Positions 23,532-31,496 of a stretch of 64,000 nucleotides of DNA are shown here, one piece after another; position 1 is the first letter of the stretch, and every line of letters begins with the position of its first letter. A program made the translations under genes and the position numbers. The stretch is from Streptomyces sp. CC208A. Lineage in GTDB: Bacteria; Actinomycetota; Actinomycetes; Streptomycetales; Streptomycetaceae. Location: positions 1 to 64,000 of the forward strand of contig NZ_JASCXN010000018.1 in assembly GCF_030010625.1 (NCBI RefSeq), read 5' to 3'. The notes beneath the pieces were generated by a model, which did not search any database, had not been told where the DNA came from, and saw nothing but the letters and a program-made list of their open reading frames with translations.

Positions 23532-25360
23532 CGGGCTTCGTCAGCCTCGACGGCCGGCGCGACGCCGCCTGGCTCGACGCCCTGGGCCGCACCATGACCG
23601 AGGCGATGGCCCACCGCGGCGAGAGCTCCTGCGCCCCGTACGTCTCCGAGTGCGGCACGGTCATGCTGTGCGCCACCCGACTCGCGATCCGCGACCGCTC
23701 CCACGCGGGCGACCAGCCCATGGCCGACCCCACCGGACGGATCGTCCTCGTCCACAACGGCGAGGTGTACGGCTCGCGTTCGCCGGCACCGCCGCTCTGG
23801 CCGCGCCGCACCACCTGCGACACCGAGTTCGTCCTCCAGCAGGTGTGCCGCGAGGACGAGCCCGGCCAGGCGCTGCGGCCCCTCGACGGCATGTTCGCGC
23901 TCGCCTGGCACGACACCACCACCGGCCGGGTCGTCCTCGCCCGTGACCACTTCGGCGTCAAGCCGCTCTTCTACGCCCACGTCGACGGCGGCCTGATCTT
24001 CGCCTCCGAACAGGGCGTGCTGCTCCGCACCGGCCTCGTCGAGGCCGAGGTGGAGCCCGAGGAGTTCGTGCTGCGCTCCTGGATCCGGATGGACGCGGCC
24101 GACGACCACACCTGGCTGCGCGGGGTCCGGTCGCTCCAGCCCGCCGAGTACCTGGTCGTCGACCGGCCGCGGCTGCGTACCCACCGCTACTGGAAACCGT
24201 CCCCCGTCGACGATCCCATCGAGGCCGACGAGATCAGGGCGGCCTTCGACCGGGCGATCGAACAGCGCTCCGTCTCCGACGTACCGCGCGCGGCCGTTCT
24301 CAGCGGCGGCGTCGACAGCACCGCGATCGTCGCCGGCCTCACCGCGCGGGGCATCCCGCTCGACGGCTATGTGCTCCGCTACCAGGACGGCATCGGCGGC
24401 TCCGGCGACGACGTCACGTACGCCACCGGCGTCGCCGAACACCTCGGCGTCCCGCTGACGGTCTGCGACCTCGACCGGAACACGGCCGCCGGACTCGTTC
24501 CCCTCCTGCCCACCCGGCTGATGCGCCCGCTGCTGCACGGTGCCGAACTCGCCATGCACCACCTGTACGGCACGATCGCCGCCGACAGGAACGTGGTCGT
24601 CTACTCCGGGCACGGCGCCGACGAGCTCTGGGGCTACCAGGACGGCCGCTACTTCCCCGTCGTCGACCCGTACGCGCCCACCTACATCCATGGCCGGCAC
24701 TACCTCACCCACCGGCTGCACGCCGACGAACGGCCGGTGTGGGCCCGGCTCGTCACCTGGATGGCCCAGGAACTCGGCGTCGACATGAACGAGGTCGCCG
24801 ACCGGGTCTGGGCACGCACGATGGACGAGTACCGGGCCATCAAGACGGCGTCCCCGCTCAAGCGCGGCCGGCACCACCTCATGCGGCGCTTCCTCGTGTA
24901 CGTCAACGACATGGTCGACGTCACCTCGGCGACCTACACCCTGGAGGACCGGCCCGTCTTCCAGGACGTCGCCCTCGCCGAGCTGGCCTTCCGCTGCCCC
25001 GAGCACCTGAAGGACTCCAACAGGCCCGGCACCCACAAGGGCCTCCTGAAGGACGCCCTCGGCGACCTGCTGCCGGAGCCCGTGCGGCACCGCCGCAAGC
25101 AGGGCTTCCCCAGCCCCGCCGACCCGGGCTACGTCCGTCGGCTGACCGAACTCGCCGAGGACCTGGGCAGCCCCTTCGGACTGCCGTCCCTCCCGGCCGG
25201 AATCCGGGCCGAACTCGGCGTCGGCGAATGGATGTTCCTGGCCTCCACCTCCGCCTGGCTCGGCCACCTCGCGGAGTTCAGAACCGAATCGAGGAGTCAT
25301 GGTGAGCAGTTCCGTCCCGCACTGGCGCCCGCGGGTCCTGGCGAGCGCGTCCGGCCTTGA
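23519..25360 (+). CDS. Asparagine synthetase B-like amidotransferase
   Basis: The 613-residue protein has an N-terminal class II glutaminase domain starting at Cys2 (MCGIAGF, HNGEVYGSR, MFALAWHD) and a synthetase domain with the ATP pyrophosphatase motif LSGGVDST and SGHGADELWGY. AsnB homologues in secondary metabolism form amides or peptide-like bonds by adenylating a carboxylate. The C-terminal 20 residues after FRTESRS overlap the next gene by 62 bases. In the peptide-gene operon, amidation of a carboxylate (perhaps the one made by the aldehyde dehydrogenase) or of the peptide C-terminus is an inference. Confidence 0.9.
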   Translation: MCGIAGFVSLDGRRDAAWLDALGRTMTEAMAHRGESSCAPYVSECGTVMLCATRLAIRDRSHAGDQPMADPTGRIVLVHNGEVYGSRSPAPPLWPRRTTCDTEFVLQQVCREDEPGQALRPLDGMFALAWHDTTTGRVVLARDHFGVKPLFYAHVDGGLIFASEQGVLLRTGLVEAEVEPEEFVLRSWIRMDAADDHTWLRGVRSLQPAEYLVVDRPRLRTHRYWKPSPVDDPIEADEIRAAFDRAIEQRSVSDVPRAAVLSGGVDSTAIVAGLTARGIPLDGYVLRYQDGIGGSGDDVTYATGVAEHLGVPLTVCDLDRNTAAGLVPLLPTRLMRPLLHGAELAMHHLYGTIAADRNVVVYSGHGADELWGYQDGRYFPVVDPYAPTYIHGRHYLTHRLHADERPVWARLVTWMAQELGVDMNEVADRVWARTMDEYRAIKTASPLKRGRHHLMRRFLVYVNDMVDVTSATYTLEDRPVFQDVALAELAFRCPEHLKDSNRPGTHKGLLKDALGDLLPEPVRHRRKQGFPSPADPGYVRRLTELAEDLGSPFGLPSLPAGIRAELGVGEWMFLASTSAWLGHLAEFRTESRSHGEQFRPALAPAGPGERVRP

Positions 25361-26402
25361 CCCGGTCCCCCCGGCCATCGAGGAGGAGCGGGCCCAGGAG
25401 TGGTGCCCCTTCGTGCTGTGGCGGCCCACCGCCCTGCCCGAGGGCTGCGACACCTCCGTCGGGACCCTCCGCCGCGAGGCGCCCCCCGGCCGCGTCGCGG
25501 CCGAGGGCCGCAGCCCCTGGAGCGACGCCAACCCCGCCGGGTACCGCACCGAGATCTCCGGTGGCGGGCGGCGGCTGCGCCTGAAGCAGTTCCTGTACGA
25601 CTGGGCCTTCCCCGCCGCCGACCACCCCTGCCTGTGGGGCGGCGAGACCCGGCCGTACGAGATCGGCGACGGCCGGGTGGCCTGGCTCGGCACCGACTAC
25701 ATGGAGCACCGGGCCGGCAGTGCCCGCCTCGCCGGTACGACTGTCGAACTCTCCGTGCTGGAAGGCGAGTTCACCGACGAAGAGCTGGTCGCCCTCTACT
25801 CCGGACTGCGCCCCGCCGTACCCGGGGCGGTGCCGCGCGTCCTCGCCACGCCGTTCTCGGAGCTGAGCTACTGGGCCCGGCACCCGGCCGAGATGGTCTC
25901 CGTGCCCACCGGCCCGTACCACTTCCACCGGCGCGGCAAGGAGCACGAGGGCGACTGGATCCCCTCGGAACGGGTCACCGCCTTCCTCACCGAGCAGGGC
26001 CTCCCCGTCACGGTCGGCTCCTTCCGCGCGAACAGCGCCGCCACCTTCGGCGACGGCGACACCGTCCGCGAGCTGGAGGTCGTCTACACCACGCCGACCG
26101 GCGAAGAGCTGCGCCTCACCGCCCAGAAGACCGGCGGCGGTCGTCTGGAGTTCCCGCCGAGGCGTGACAAGCACCCGGCTGTGGAAGAACTCCACACCCT
26201 CGCCGACGGCCGCCCGCTCCACCTCGCCCACCTCAGCGCCGAGTACGGCGCCTGCGACGCCTTCTGGCAGCACCCCGACGGCTACGACCTCCGCCTCCTC
26301 GGCAGCGCCCACGCGGGTATGGGCCGCGATCCCTTCCTCGCCCTCGCCGCCGCCCTCGACGCGGAGCTGCGCCTGGCGGGCCACGCGGAGGTGCTGGGAT
26401 GA
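25299..26402 (+). CDS. Uncharacterised protein of the peptide operon
   Basis: I do not recognise this 367-residue protein. It has no signal peptide, membrane segment or obvious cofactor motif. Aromatic and charged patches (LKQFLYDWAFPAADHPCLWGGE, GPYHFHRRGKEHEGDWIPSERV, LEFPPRRDKHPAVEEL) suggest a soluble enzyme or binding protein. GAGGAG lies before ATG 25299, and the start lies inside the end of the asnB-like gene. Its stop overlaps the aldehyde dehydrogenase start (ATGA). Its conserved place in the operon, if confirmed elsewhere, would mark it as a pathway-specific component. Confidence 0.75.
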   Translation: MVSSSVPHWRPRVLASASGLDPVPPAIEEERAQEWCPFVLWRPTALPEGCDTSVGTLRREAPPGRVAAEGRSPWSDANPAGYRTEISGGGRRLRLKQFLYDWAFPAADHPCLWGGETRPYEIGDGRVAWLGTDYMEHRAGSARLAGTTVELSVLEGEFTDEELVALYSGLRPAVPGAVPRVLATPFSELSYWARHPAEMVSVPTGPYHFHRRGKEHEGDWIPSERVTAFLTEQGLPVTVGSFRANSAATFGDGDTVRELEVVYTTPTGEELRLTAQKTGGGRLEFPPRRDKHPAVEELHTLADGRPLHLAHLSAEYGACDAFWQHPDGYDLRLLGSAHAGMGRDPFLALAAALDAELRLAGHAEVLG

Positions 26403-27826
26403 CGGAGGTCCTGGACGCGCCGCCCGAGGCGGGCAGGGCCGTGCTCGACCCCGCCACCGGGCGGGAGATCGTGCGCGTCGCCGACACCGACGCGCACGGC
26501 GTCGACCAGGCCGTACGGCGTGCCGAGGCCGCGTTCCTCGGCGGCTGGGGAGAGACCGCGCCGGGGGAGCGGTCCGCCCTCCTGCGGAGGCTCGCGGACC
26601 TCATCCGGGACGACCTGGAGGAACTCGCCGCCCTGGAGCGGAGCACCGCGGGAAAGCCCACCGCCCGCGCCCTCGGCGAGGTCGGCTTCGCCGCCCGGGT
26701 CGCCGACTGGTTCGCCGCCGTCGCCCGCCACCCGGTGGGGGAGACCCACCCGGCCGGACCCGGCATGCGCACCTACACCGACCGGGTGCCCGTCGGCGTC
26801 GTCGCCGCCGTCGCTCCCAACAACTACCCTCTGCTGCTCGCCGTCTGGAAGATCGCCGCCGCCCTCGCGTACGGCAACACGGTCGTCGTGAAGCCCGCAC
26901 CCGAGACGCCGCTCTCGCTGCGCCGACTCGTCGACCGCGCCGCCGACGGGCTGCTGCCCGAGGGCGTCCTCACCGCCGTGTACGGCGGCGCCGACACCGG
27001 CCGGGCACTCTGCGACCACCCGGCCGTCGGCGCGGTCACCTTCACCGGCTCCACGACCGCGGGCCGCGAGGTCGCGCGCCGCTGCGCCGACGGCCTCAAG
27101 CCGGTCTCCCTCGAACTCGGCGGCAAGAGCCCCGTCGTCGTCTTCCGCGACGCCGACCTCGACGCCGCCGCGCGCGCCGTCGTCACCGCCTTCACCGGCA
27201 ACACCGGCCAGATGTGCGTGGCCGGCACCCGGCTGATCGTCGACCGGGCCGTACACGCCGAGTTCGTCGCCCGCGTCGCCGCCCTCGCCGCGGAGCTGCG
27301 TGTCGGCCGCCCCGAGGACCCGGCCACCGACCTCGGCCCGCTGATCAGCCGGGCCGCCGTCGACCGCACGGCCACGGTCGTGGCGGAGGCCGCGGCGCGC
27401 GGGGCGCGGGTCGTCCTGCCGCCCGGTGCCGTCTCCGTACGCCACGACCTCGACGGCGGGTTCTACGTCCACCCGGTCGTCCTGGACGGGGTGCCGGCCG
27501 ACTCCCGGGCCTGGCGCGAGGAGATCTTCGCGCCCGTCCTGTCCGCCGTCGCCTTCGAGACCGAGGCCGAGGCCCTGGCGCTCGCCCACGACTCCGCGTA
27601 CGGCCTGTCGGCCTCCGTCTGGACCTCCGACTCCGGGCGGGTCGAACGGTTCGCACGAGCCCTGCGCGCCGGCATGGTGTGGATCAACACCTGGGGCGAC
27701 ACCGAGGAGACGGTCAGCGTCGGCGGCCTCGGCCAGTCCGGATACGGGCGTGAACTGGGCCTCCACGCGGTGGAGGGATACACCAGGCCGCGCGCCGTCT
27801 GGGTCGCTCACCGGCCGGGGCGGTAG
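26399..27826 (+). CDS. NAD(P)-dependent aldehyde dehydrogenase
   Basis: The 475-residue protein has the ALDH signatures VVAAVAPNNYPLLLAVWKIAAALAYGNTVVVKPA, the general-base LELGGKSP (about Glu239) and the nucleophile GNTGQMCVAGTRL (about Cys273). It would oxidise an aldehyde to an acid. It directly precedes the threonine-aldolase-like gene, whose retro-aldol reaction releases an aldehyde, so the two could act in sequence; this is inference. It is coupled by ATGA to the upstream gene and followed by the next start after two bases. Confidence 0.92.
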   Translation: MTEVLDAPPEAGRAVLDPATGREIVRVADTDAHGVDQAVRRAEAAFLGGWGETAPGERSALLRRLADLIRDDLEELAALERSTAGKPTARALGEVGFAARVADWFAAVARHPVGETHPAGPGMRTYTDRVPVGVVAAVAPNNYPLLLAVWKIAAALAYGNTVVVKPAPETPLSLRRLVDRAADGLLPEGVLTAVYGGADTGRALCDHPAVGAVTFTGSTTAGREVARRCADGLKPVSLELGGKSPVVVFRDADLDAAARAVVTAFTGNTGQMCVAGTRLIVDRAVHAEFVARVAALAAELRVGRPEDPATDLGPLISRAAVDRTATVVAEAAARGARVVLPPGAVSVRHDLDGGFYVHPVVLDGVPADSRAWREEIFAPVLSAVAFETEAEALALAHDSAYGLSASVWTSDSGRVERFARALRAGMVWINTWGDTEETVSVGGLGQSGYGRELGLHAVEGYTRPRAVWVAHRPGR

Positions 27827-27828
27827 CC

Positions 27829-28980
27829 GTGGTGACCGGCGCCCCCGTACCCGTACCGGATCCCCGACTGGACTTCCGCAGCGACACCCGGACCGTCCCG
27901 GACGAGCGGATGCGCGCGGCGAGTGCCCTGGCCGAGGTCGGTGACGACGTGTACGGCGACGACCCGACGGTCGCCGAGCTCGAAGCCCGTACCGCTGAAC
28001 TCCTCGGCACCAAAGCCGCGTTGTTCGTGCCCACCGGCACCATGGCCAATCTCCTGGCGCCCCTCGCGGCCTTCCCCGACCCGGCCGGGATCCGGGTGGT
28101 CGTCGGGGCCGACAGTCACATGGGGTTCCTGGAGGCCGACGGGCTGCGGCGGTTCGGCGGCCTCACCCTCGTCACGGTCGAGCAGGACGAGGACGGACTC
28201 CTCGACCCCGACCGCCTGGAGGCGCTGCTCGCCGCCGGAGCCGGCCGTCCCACCGTGGTCTGCCTGGAGAACACGAGCATGATGCGCTCCGGCAACGCCC
28301 TGGACGAGGCCGCGACCCGCTCCGTGGCCGACCTCGCCCACCGGTACGGCGCCCACTTCCACCTCGACGGGGCCCGGCTCGCCCACGCGGCCGTCGCCTT
28401 CGGCGTCCCGCCCGCGGTGCTCGCCGCACCCGCCGACAGCGTCGCCTTCTCGGTGTCCAAGGCCCTCGGCGCACCCGTCGGCGCACTTCTCGGCGGCGGT
28501 CGCGCGTACGTCGAGCGCGCCCGCCGGCTGCGCACCGGGCTCGGCGGCTCCCTGCACCAGGCCGGGACGGTCGCGGCGCCCGCGCTCGTCGCCCTCGGGC
28601 GGCTGCCGGAGCTGGCCGCCGACCACGCGACGGCCGCCGCGCTCGCCGCCGGCCTCCGGGCCGTACCCGGCGTCGAGGTGCTGAGCCCCGCGCACCCGAC
28701 GAACATGGTGATGGCACGGATCCCGGGGCTCGGCCCGGACGCCTGCGCGGCGGGCCTCGCCGCACACGGCGTGCGCGTCCTGCCCCTCCCGAACGGACAC
28801 GTGCGTTTCGTGACGCACCGCGCACACGGCATGATCGGTGTGCGTGAGGCCGTGGGGGCGTCGGCGGCCGTGGCGGCCGCCGTGCCCTCGTACCGGCGGG
28901 ACCCCCAGGACCGAAAGACCCCCAGGAGCGAAGAACTCCCCGGCCGGGGAGGCTCCCTGACAGTGATGGAGGAAGCATGA
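27829..28980 (+). CDS. Threonine-aldolase-family PLP enzyme
   Basis: The 383-residue fold type I PLP protein matches low-specificity L-threonine aldolases: LDFRSDTRTVPDERM, EVGDDVYGDDPTVAELE, ALFVPTGTMANLL, HLDGARLAHAAVAFG and the PLP lysine in SVSKALGAPVG (Lys211). These enzymes cleave beta-hydroxy-alpha-amino acids to glycine and an aldehyde, or run in the synthetic direction. With a possible hydroxylase (the PhyH or MBL protein) and an aldehyde dehydrogenase nearby, it could trim a beta-hydroxylated amino acid. The last 35 residues are a low-complexity extension. The start is one of two GTG codons at 27829 and 27832. Confidence 0.9.
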   Translation: MVTGAPVPVPDPRLDFRSDTRTVPDERMRAASALAEVGDDVYGDDPTVAELEARTAELLGTKAALFVPTGTMANLLAPLAAFPDPAGIRVVVGADSHMGFLEADGLRRFGGLTLVTVEQDEDGLLDPDRLEALLAAGAGRPTVVCLENTSMMRSGNALDEAATRSVADLAHRYGAHFHLDGARLAHAAVAFGVPPAVLAAPADSVAFSVSKALGAPVGALLGGGRAYVERARRLRTGLGGSLHQAGTVAAPALVALGRLPELAADHATAAALAAGLRAVPGVEVLSPAHPTNMVMARIPGLGPDACAAGLAAHGVRVLPLPNGHVRFVTHRAHGMIGVREAVGASAAVAAAVPSYRRDPQDRKTPRSEELPGRGGSLTVMEEA

Positions 28981-29438
28981 CGGACGTGGCGGCACCCCGG
29001 ACGCTGGAGGAGCGGCTCAAGGACACCCGTACGCGCCTGGAGAACGACGTCGACCTGTGGCTGTCGACGGCGGGCGCGGACGGTGGCGGGGTCCACCTCG
29101 TTCCGCTCTCGTTCCTGTGGGACGGCTCCACGATCCTCGTGTCGACCCCGCGCGCCTCGGTCACCGGGCGCAACATGCTCGCCGACGGCCGGGTGCGGAT
29201 CGGCATCGGCCCGACCCGCGACGTGGTCATCGTCGACGGCGTGGCGGAGCCGGTCGACACGGAGGAGCTCGGCAAGGAGACGGGCGACGCCTTCGCGGCG
29301 AAGACCGGCTTCGACCCGCGCGAACTGAAGGATCCGTACCAGTACTTCCGCATTCGCCCGCGGCGCGTGCAGGCCTGGCGCGAGGCGAACGAGCTGGCAG
29401 GACGCGGCCTCATGCGCGACGGTGCCTGGCTCGGCTGA
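28977..29438 (+). CDS. Pyridoxamine-phosphate-oxidase-like (PPOX) flavin or F420 protein
   Basis: The 153-residue split-barrel protein has the PPOX pattern RLENDVDLWLSTAGADGGGVHLVPLSFLWDGSTILVSTP, RNMLADGRVRIGIGPTRDVVIVDG and a terminal YFRIRPRRVQAWREANELAGRGLMRDGAWL. Members reduce or oxidise substrates with FMN or F420, or bind heme breakdown products. It ends the peptide operon and overlaps the threonine-aldolase-like gene by four bases. A redox step in that pathway is likely, but its substrate is unknown. Confidence 0.82.
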   Translation: MTDVAAPRTLEERLKDTRTRLENDVDLWLSTAGADGGGVHLVPLSFLWDGSTILVSTPRASVTGRNMLADGRVRIGIGPTRDVVIVDGVAEPVDTEELGKETGDAFAAKTGFDPRELKDPYQYFRIRPRRVQAWREANELAGRGLMRDGAWLG

Positions 29439-29609
29439 GGCCCTGCCCGGCCGCGGCGTCCCCGCGCCCCCGAGGACTCCGTCCCCGCCGGCCGTGTCAC
29501 CCTCCTGACCGGCCGCGCGGAGGCGGAGTCCAGCTGTTCTTGACCGGAGCTGCAGAGTGCCTTGCCAGGCTGCGTGGGCAAGGCATCCGTCATTTCTGGA
29601 AGGGCGAAC

Positions 29610-31361
29610 ATGGAAGCAATCGAGGTTCCGGTCTTGATCGTCGGTGGTGGCGGATGCGGTCTGTCCGCCTCCGTCTTCCTCTCCGACCAGGGCGTCGATC
29701 ATCTGCTGGTGGAGCGCCACTCGGACACGTCGAGGATTCCGAAGGCCCACTATCTCAACCAGCGCACGATGGAGATCTTCCGTCAGCACGGGATAGCGGA
29801 CGACGTCCTCGCCGAGGCCGCGCCGCTGGAGCTGTTCGGCAAGGTGCGCTGGATGACCACGCTCGCGGGCGACGGGCCGATGGACCGCCGGCTCATCCAC
29901 GAGATGGACGCCTTCGGCGGCGGTGAGCTGACGGAGACGTACGCGGCGGCCGGCCCGGTCCTGCCGGCCAAGCTGCCGCAGATGTGGCTGGAGCCGATCC
30001 TCAAGCGCCACGCGGAGGAGCGCAATCCGGGACGCGTCCTCTTCGGCCACGAGGTCACCACCTTCTCCGACGAGGGCGACCACGTCCTCGCCGAGCTGCG
30101 GAACGTCGAGAGCGGCGAGACCACCACGGTCAAGGCCAAGTACCTCATCGGCGCCGACGGCGGGAAGTTCGTCGGCCCGAAGGTCGGCATCCGCATGGAG
30201 GGCCCGCCCGGTCTGGTCAACACCACGACCGCGTACTTCTCCGCCGACCTGTCCGAGTGGTGGGAGGAGGGCACGCTCATCACCCACTTCCTCAGCCCGG
30301 AGGACCCGGACCTCTCCAGCAACCTCATCGAGATGGGGCCGAGCTGGGGCAAGAAGTGCGAGCAGTGGGGCCTTCACTTCGCCCCGGGTCCGCCCGGACG
30401 CTGGGACGCCGAGACCGTCGTCCCGCGCATCCGTGAGCTGCTCCGCATCCCGGACCTGGAGATCACCGTCCACAAGGTCACCGACTGGATCGTGGACGCG
30501 ATCCTCGCCGACCGCTACCGCGTGGGCCGGGTCCTCATCGCCGGCGACGCCGCCCACAAGCAGCCGCCGGCCGTCGGCCTCGGCCTCAACACCGGTATCC
30601 AGGACGCGCACAACCTCGCCTGGAAGCTGGCGGCCGTCCTCAGCGGCCAGGCGCCGGAGAGCTTCATCGACACGTACGAGGCCGAGCGCCGGCCGATCGG
30701 CCGCCAGAACGTCGACTGGGCCGTCTCCGCCGCCCAGCACCACCAGACGGTCATCGACGCCATCGGTGCCGGCCACAACATCCCGGCGGGCCTGCGCGGC
30801 CGGCGTCTGGCGGCGTACTTCGACCAGTCCTGGCTCGGCGACACCACCCGGGCGCGCGCTCTGGAGATCTTCCACACCCACCGCGGCGGCTGCCAGTCGC
30901 TCGACATGGAGATCGGCTTCGGTTACGAGGAGGGCGCGCTCGTCCCCGACGGCAGCGAGCCGCCGGTCCGCGTCCCGATGCGCAACGAGCACACGCCCAC
31001 CTCCCGCCCCGGCCACCGGCTGCCGCACGCCTGGCTCGCCAAGGACGGCGAGCGTCTCTCCACCCTCGACCTCACCGGCACCGGCGGCTTCACGCTGATC
31101 GTCGGCGCCGAGGGCGACGCGTGGGCCGAGGCGGCGGCCCGGGCGGCCGAGAAGTTCTCGGTGCCCGTCACCACGGTCCGGGTCGGCGTGGACGGCGCGT
31201 ACGAGGACGTGGACGGCGGCTGGGCGGCCGTCCGCGGGATCGGCGAGGCCGGCGCGCTCCTGGTCCGTCCCGACCAGCACGTGGCCTGGCGCGGCACGGA
31301 CGGTGCCGAGGACGCGGAGCGGGTCCTGGCGGAGGTGTTCGCGACCGTCCTGGACCGCTGA
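29610..31361 (+). CDS. FAD-dependent aromatic hydroxylase (TfdB/phenol-hydroxylase-like, long form)
   Basis: The 583-residue flavoprotein has the FAD motif VLIVGGGGCGLSAS, the DG motif YLIGADGGKFVG and the GD motif RVLIAGDAAHKQPPAVGLGLNTGIQDAHNLAWKLA, followed by a C-terminal thioredoxin-like domain. It is longer than the five other flavin hydroxylases of the locus and groups by motif with 2,4-dichlorophenol 6-monooxygenase-type proteins. A ring hydroxylation or oxidative rearrangement of the polyketide is likely. GGAAGGGCGAAC precedes ATG 29610. It is monocistronic and ends at a 29-bp hairpin. Confidence 0.9.
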   Translation: MEAIEVPVLIVGGGGCGLSASVFLSDQGVDHLLVERHSDTSRIPKAHYLNQRTMEIFRQHGIADDVLAEAAPLELFGKVRWMTTLAGDGPMDRRLIHEMDAFGGGELTETYAAAGPVLPAKLPQMWLEPILKRHAEERNPGRVLFGHEVTTFSDEGDHVLAELRNVESGETTTVKAKYLIGADGGKFVGPKVGIRMEGPPGLVNTTTAYFSADLSEWWEEGTLITHFLSPEDPDLSSNLIEMGPSWGKKCEQWGLHFAPGPPGRWDAETVVPRIRELLRIPDLEITVHKVTDWIVDAILADRYRVGRVLIAGDAAHKQPPAVGLGLNTGIQDAHNLAWKLAAVLSGQAPESFIDTYEAERRPIGRQNVDWAVSAAQHHQTVIDAIGAGHNIPAGLRGRRLAAYFDQSWLGDTTRARALEIFHTHRGGCQSLDMEIGFGYEEGALVPDGSEPPVRVPMRNEHTPTSRPGHRLPHAWLAKDGERLSTLDLTGTGGFTLIVGAEGDAWAEAAARAAEKFSVPVTTVRVGVDGAYEDVDGGWAAVRGIGEAGALLVRPDQHVAWRGTDGAEDAERVLAEVFATVLDR

Positions 31362-31370
31362 CGCCCGGCC

Positions 31371-31430
31371 CGTACGCGTGACGAGAGTGTCCGCACCCCG
31401 AGGGGTGCGGACACTCTCGTCACGCGTACG
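31371..31430. terminator. Very long perfect stem-loop between convergent genes
   Basis: A perfect 29-bp inverted repeat (31371-31399 with 31402-31430, two-base gap) lies between the flavin hydroxylase and the convergent HemY-like gene. It should act as a bidirectional terminator. Confidence 0.85.
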
Positions 31431-31496
31431 TTTCTCCGGGCACGGGGAACGGGCATGGGAAAGCCCGGAACGAGAGCTCGTTCCGGGCGGACCTCC

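Noticed and set aside
23420..25693. Long minus-strand frame opposite the AsnB-like gene
   Set aside because: The plus strand carries MCGIAGF and LSGGVDST motifs. The minus frame shows none.
18618..29438. Lanthipeptide, lasso or sactipeptide assignment for the peptide operon
   Set aside because: The peptide has no Cys or Ser/Thr-rich core, and no LanB/M, radical SAM, YcaO, RRE-type or lasso protease gene is seen. An AsnB homologue alone is not evidence for a lasso peptide.
28116..31280. 1054-codon minus-strand frame opposite the threonine-aldolase, PPOX and flavin hydroxylase genes
   Set aside because: It spans three well-supported plus-strand genes and an intergenic gap, and its translation shows no family signature.
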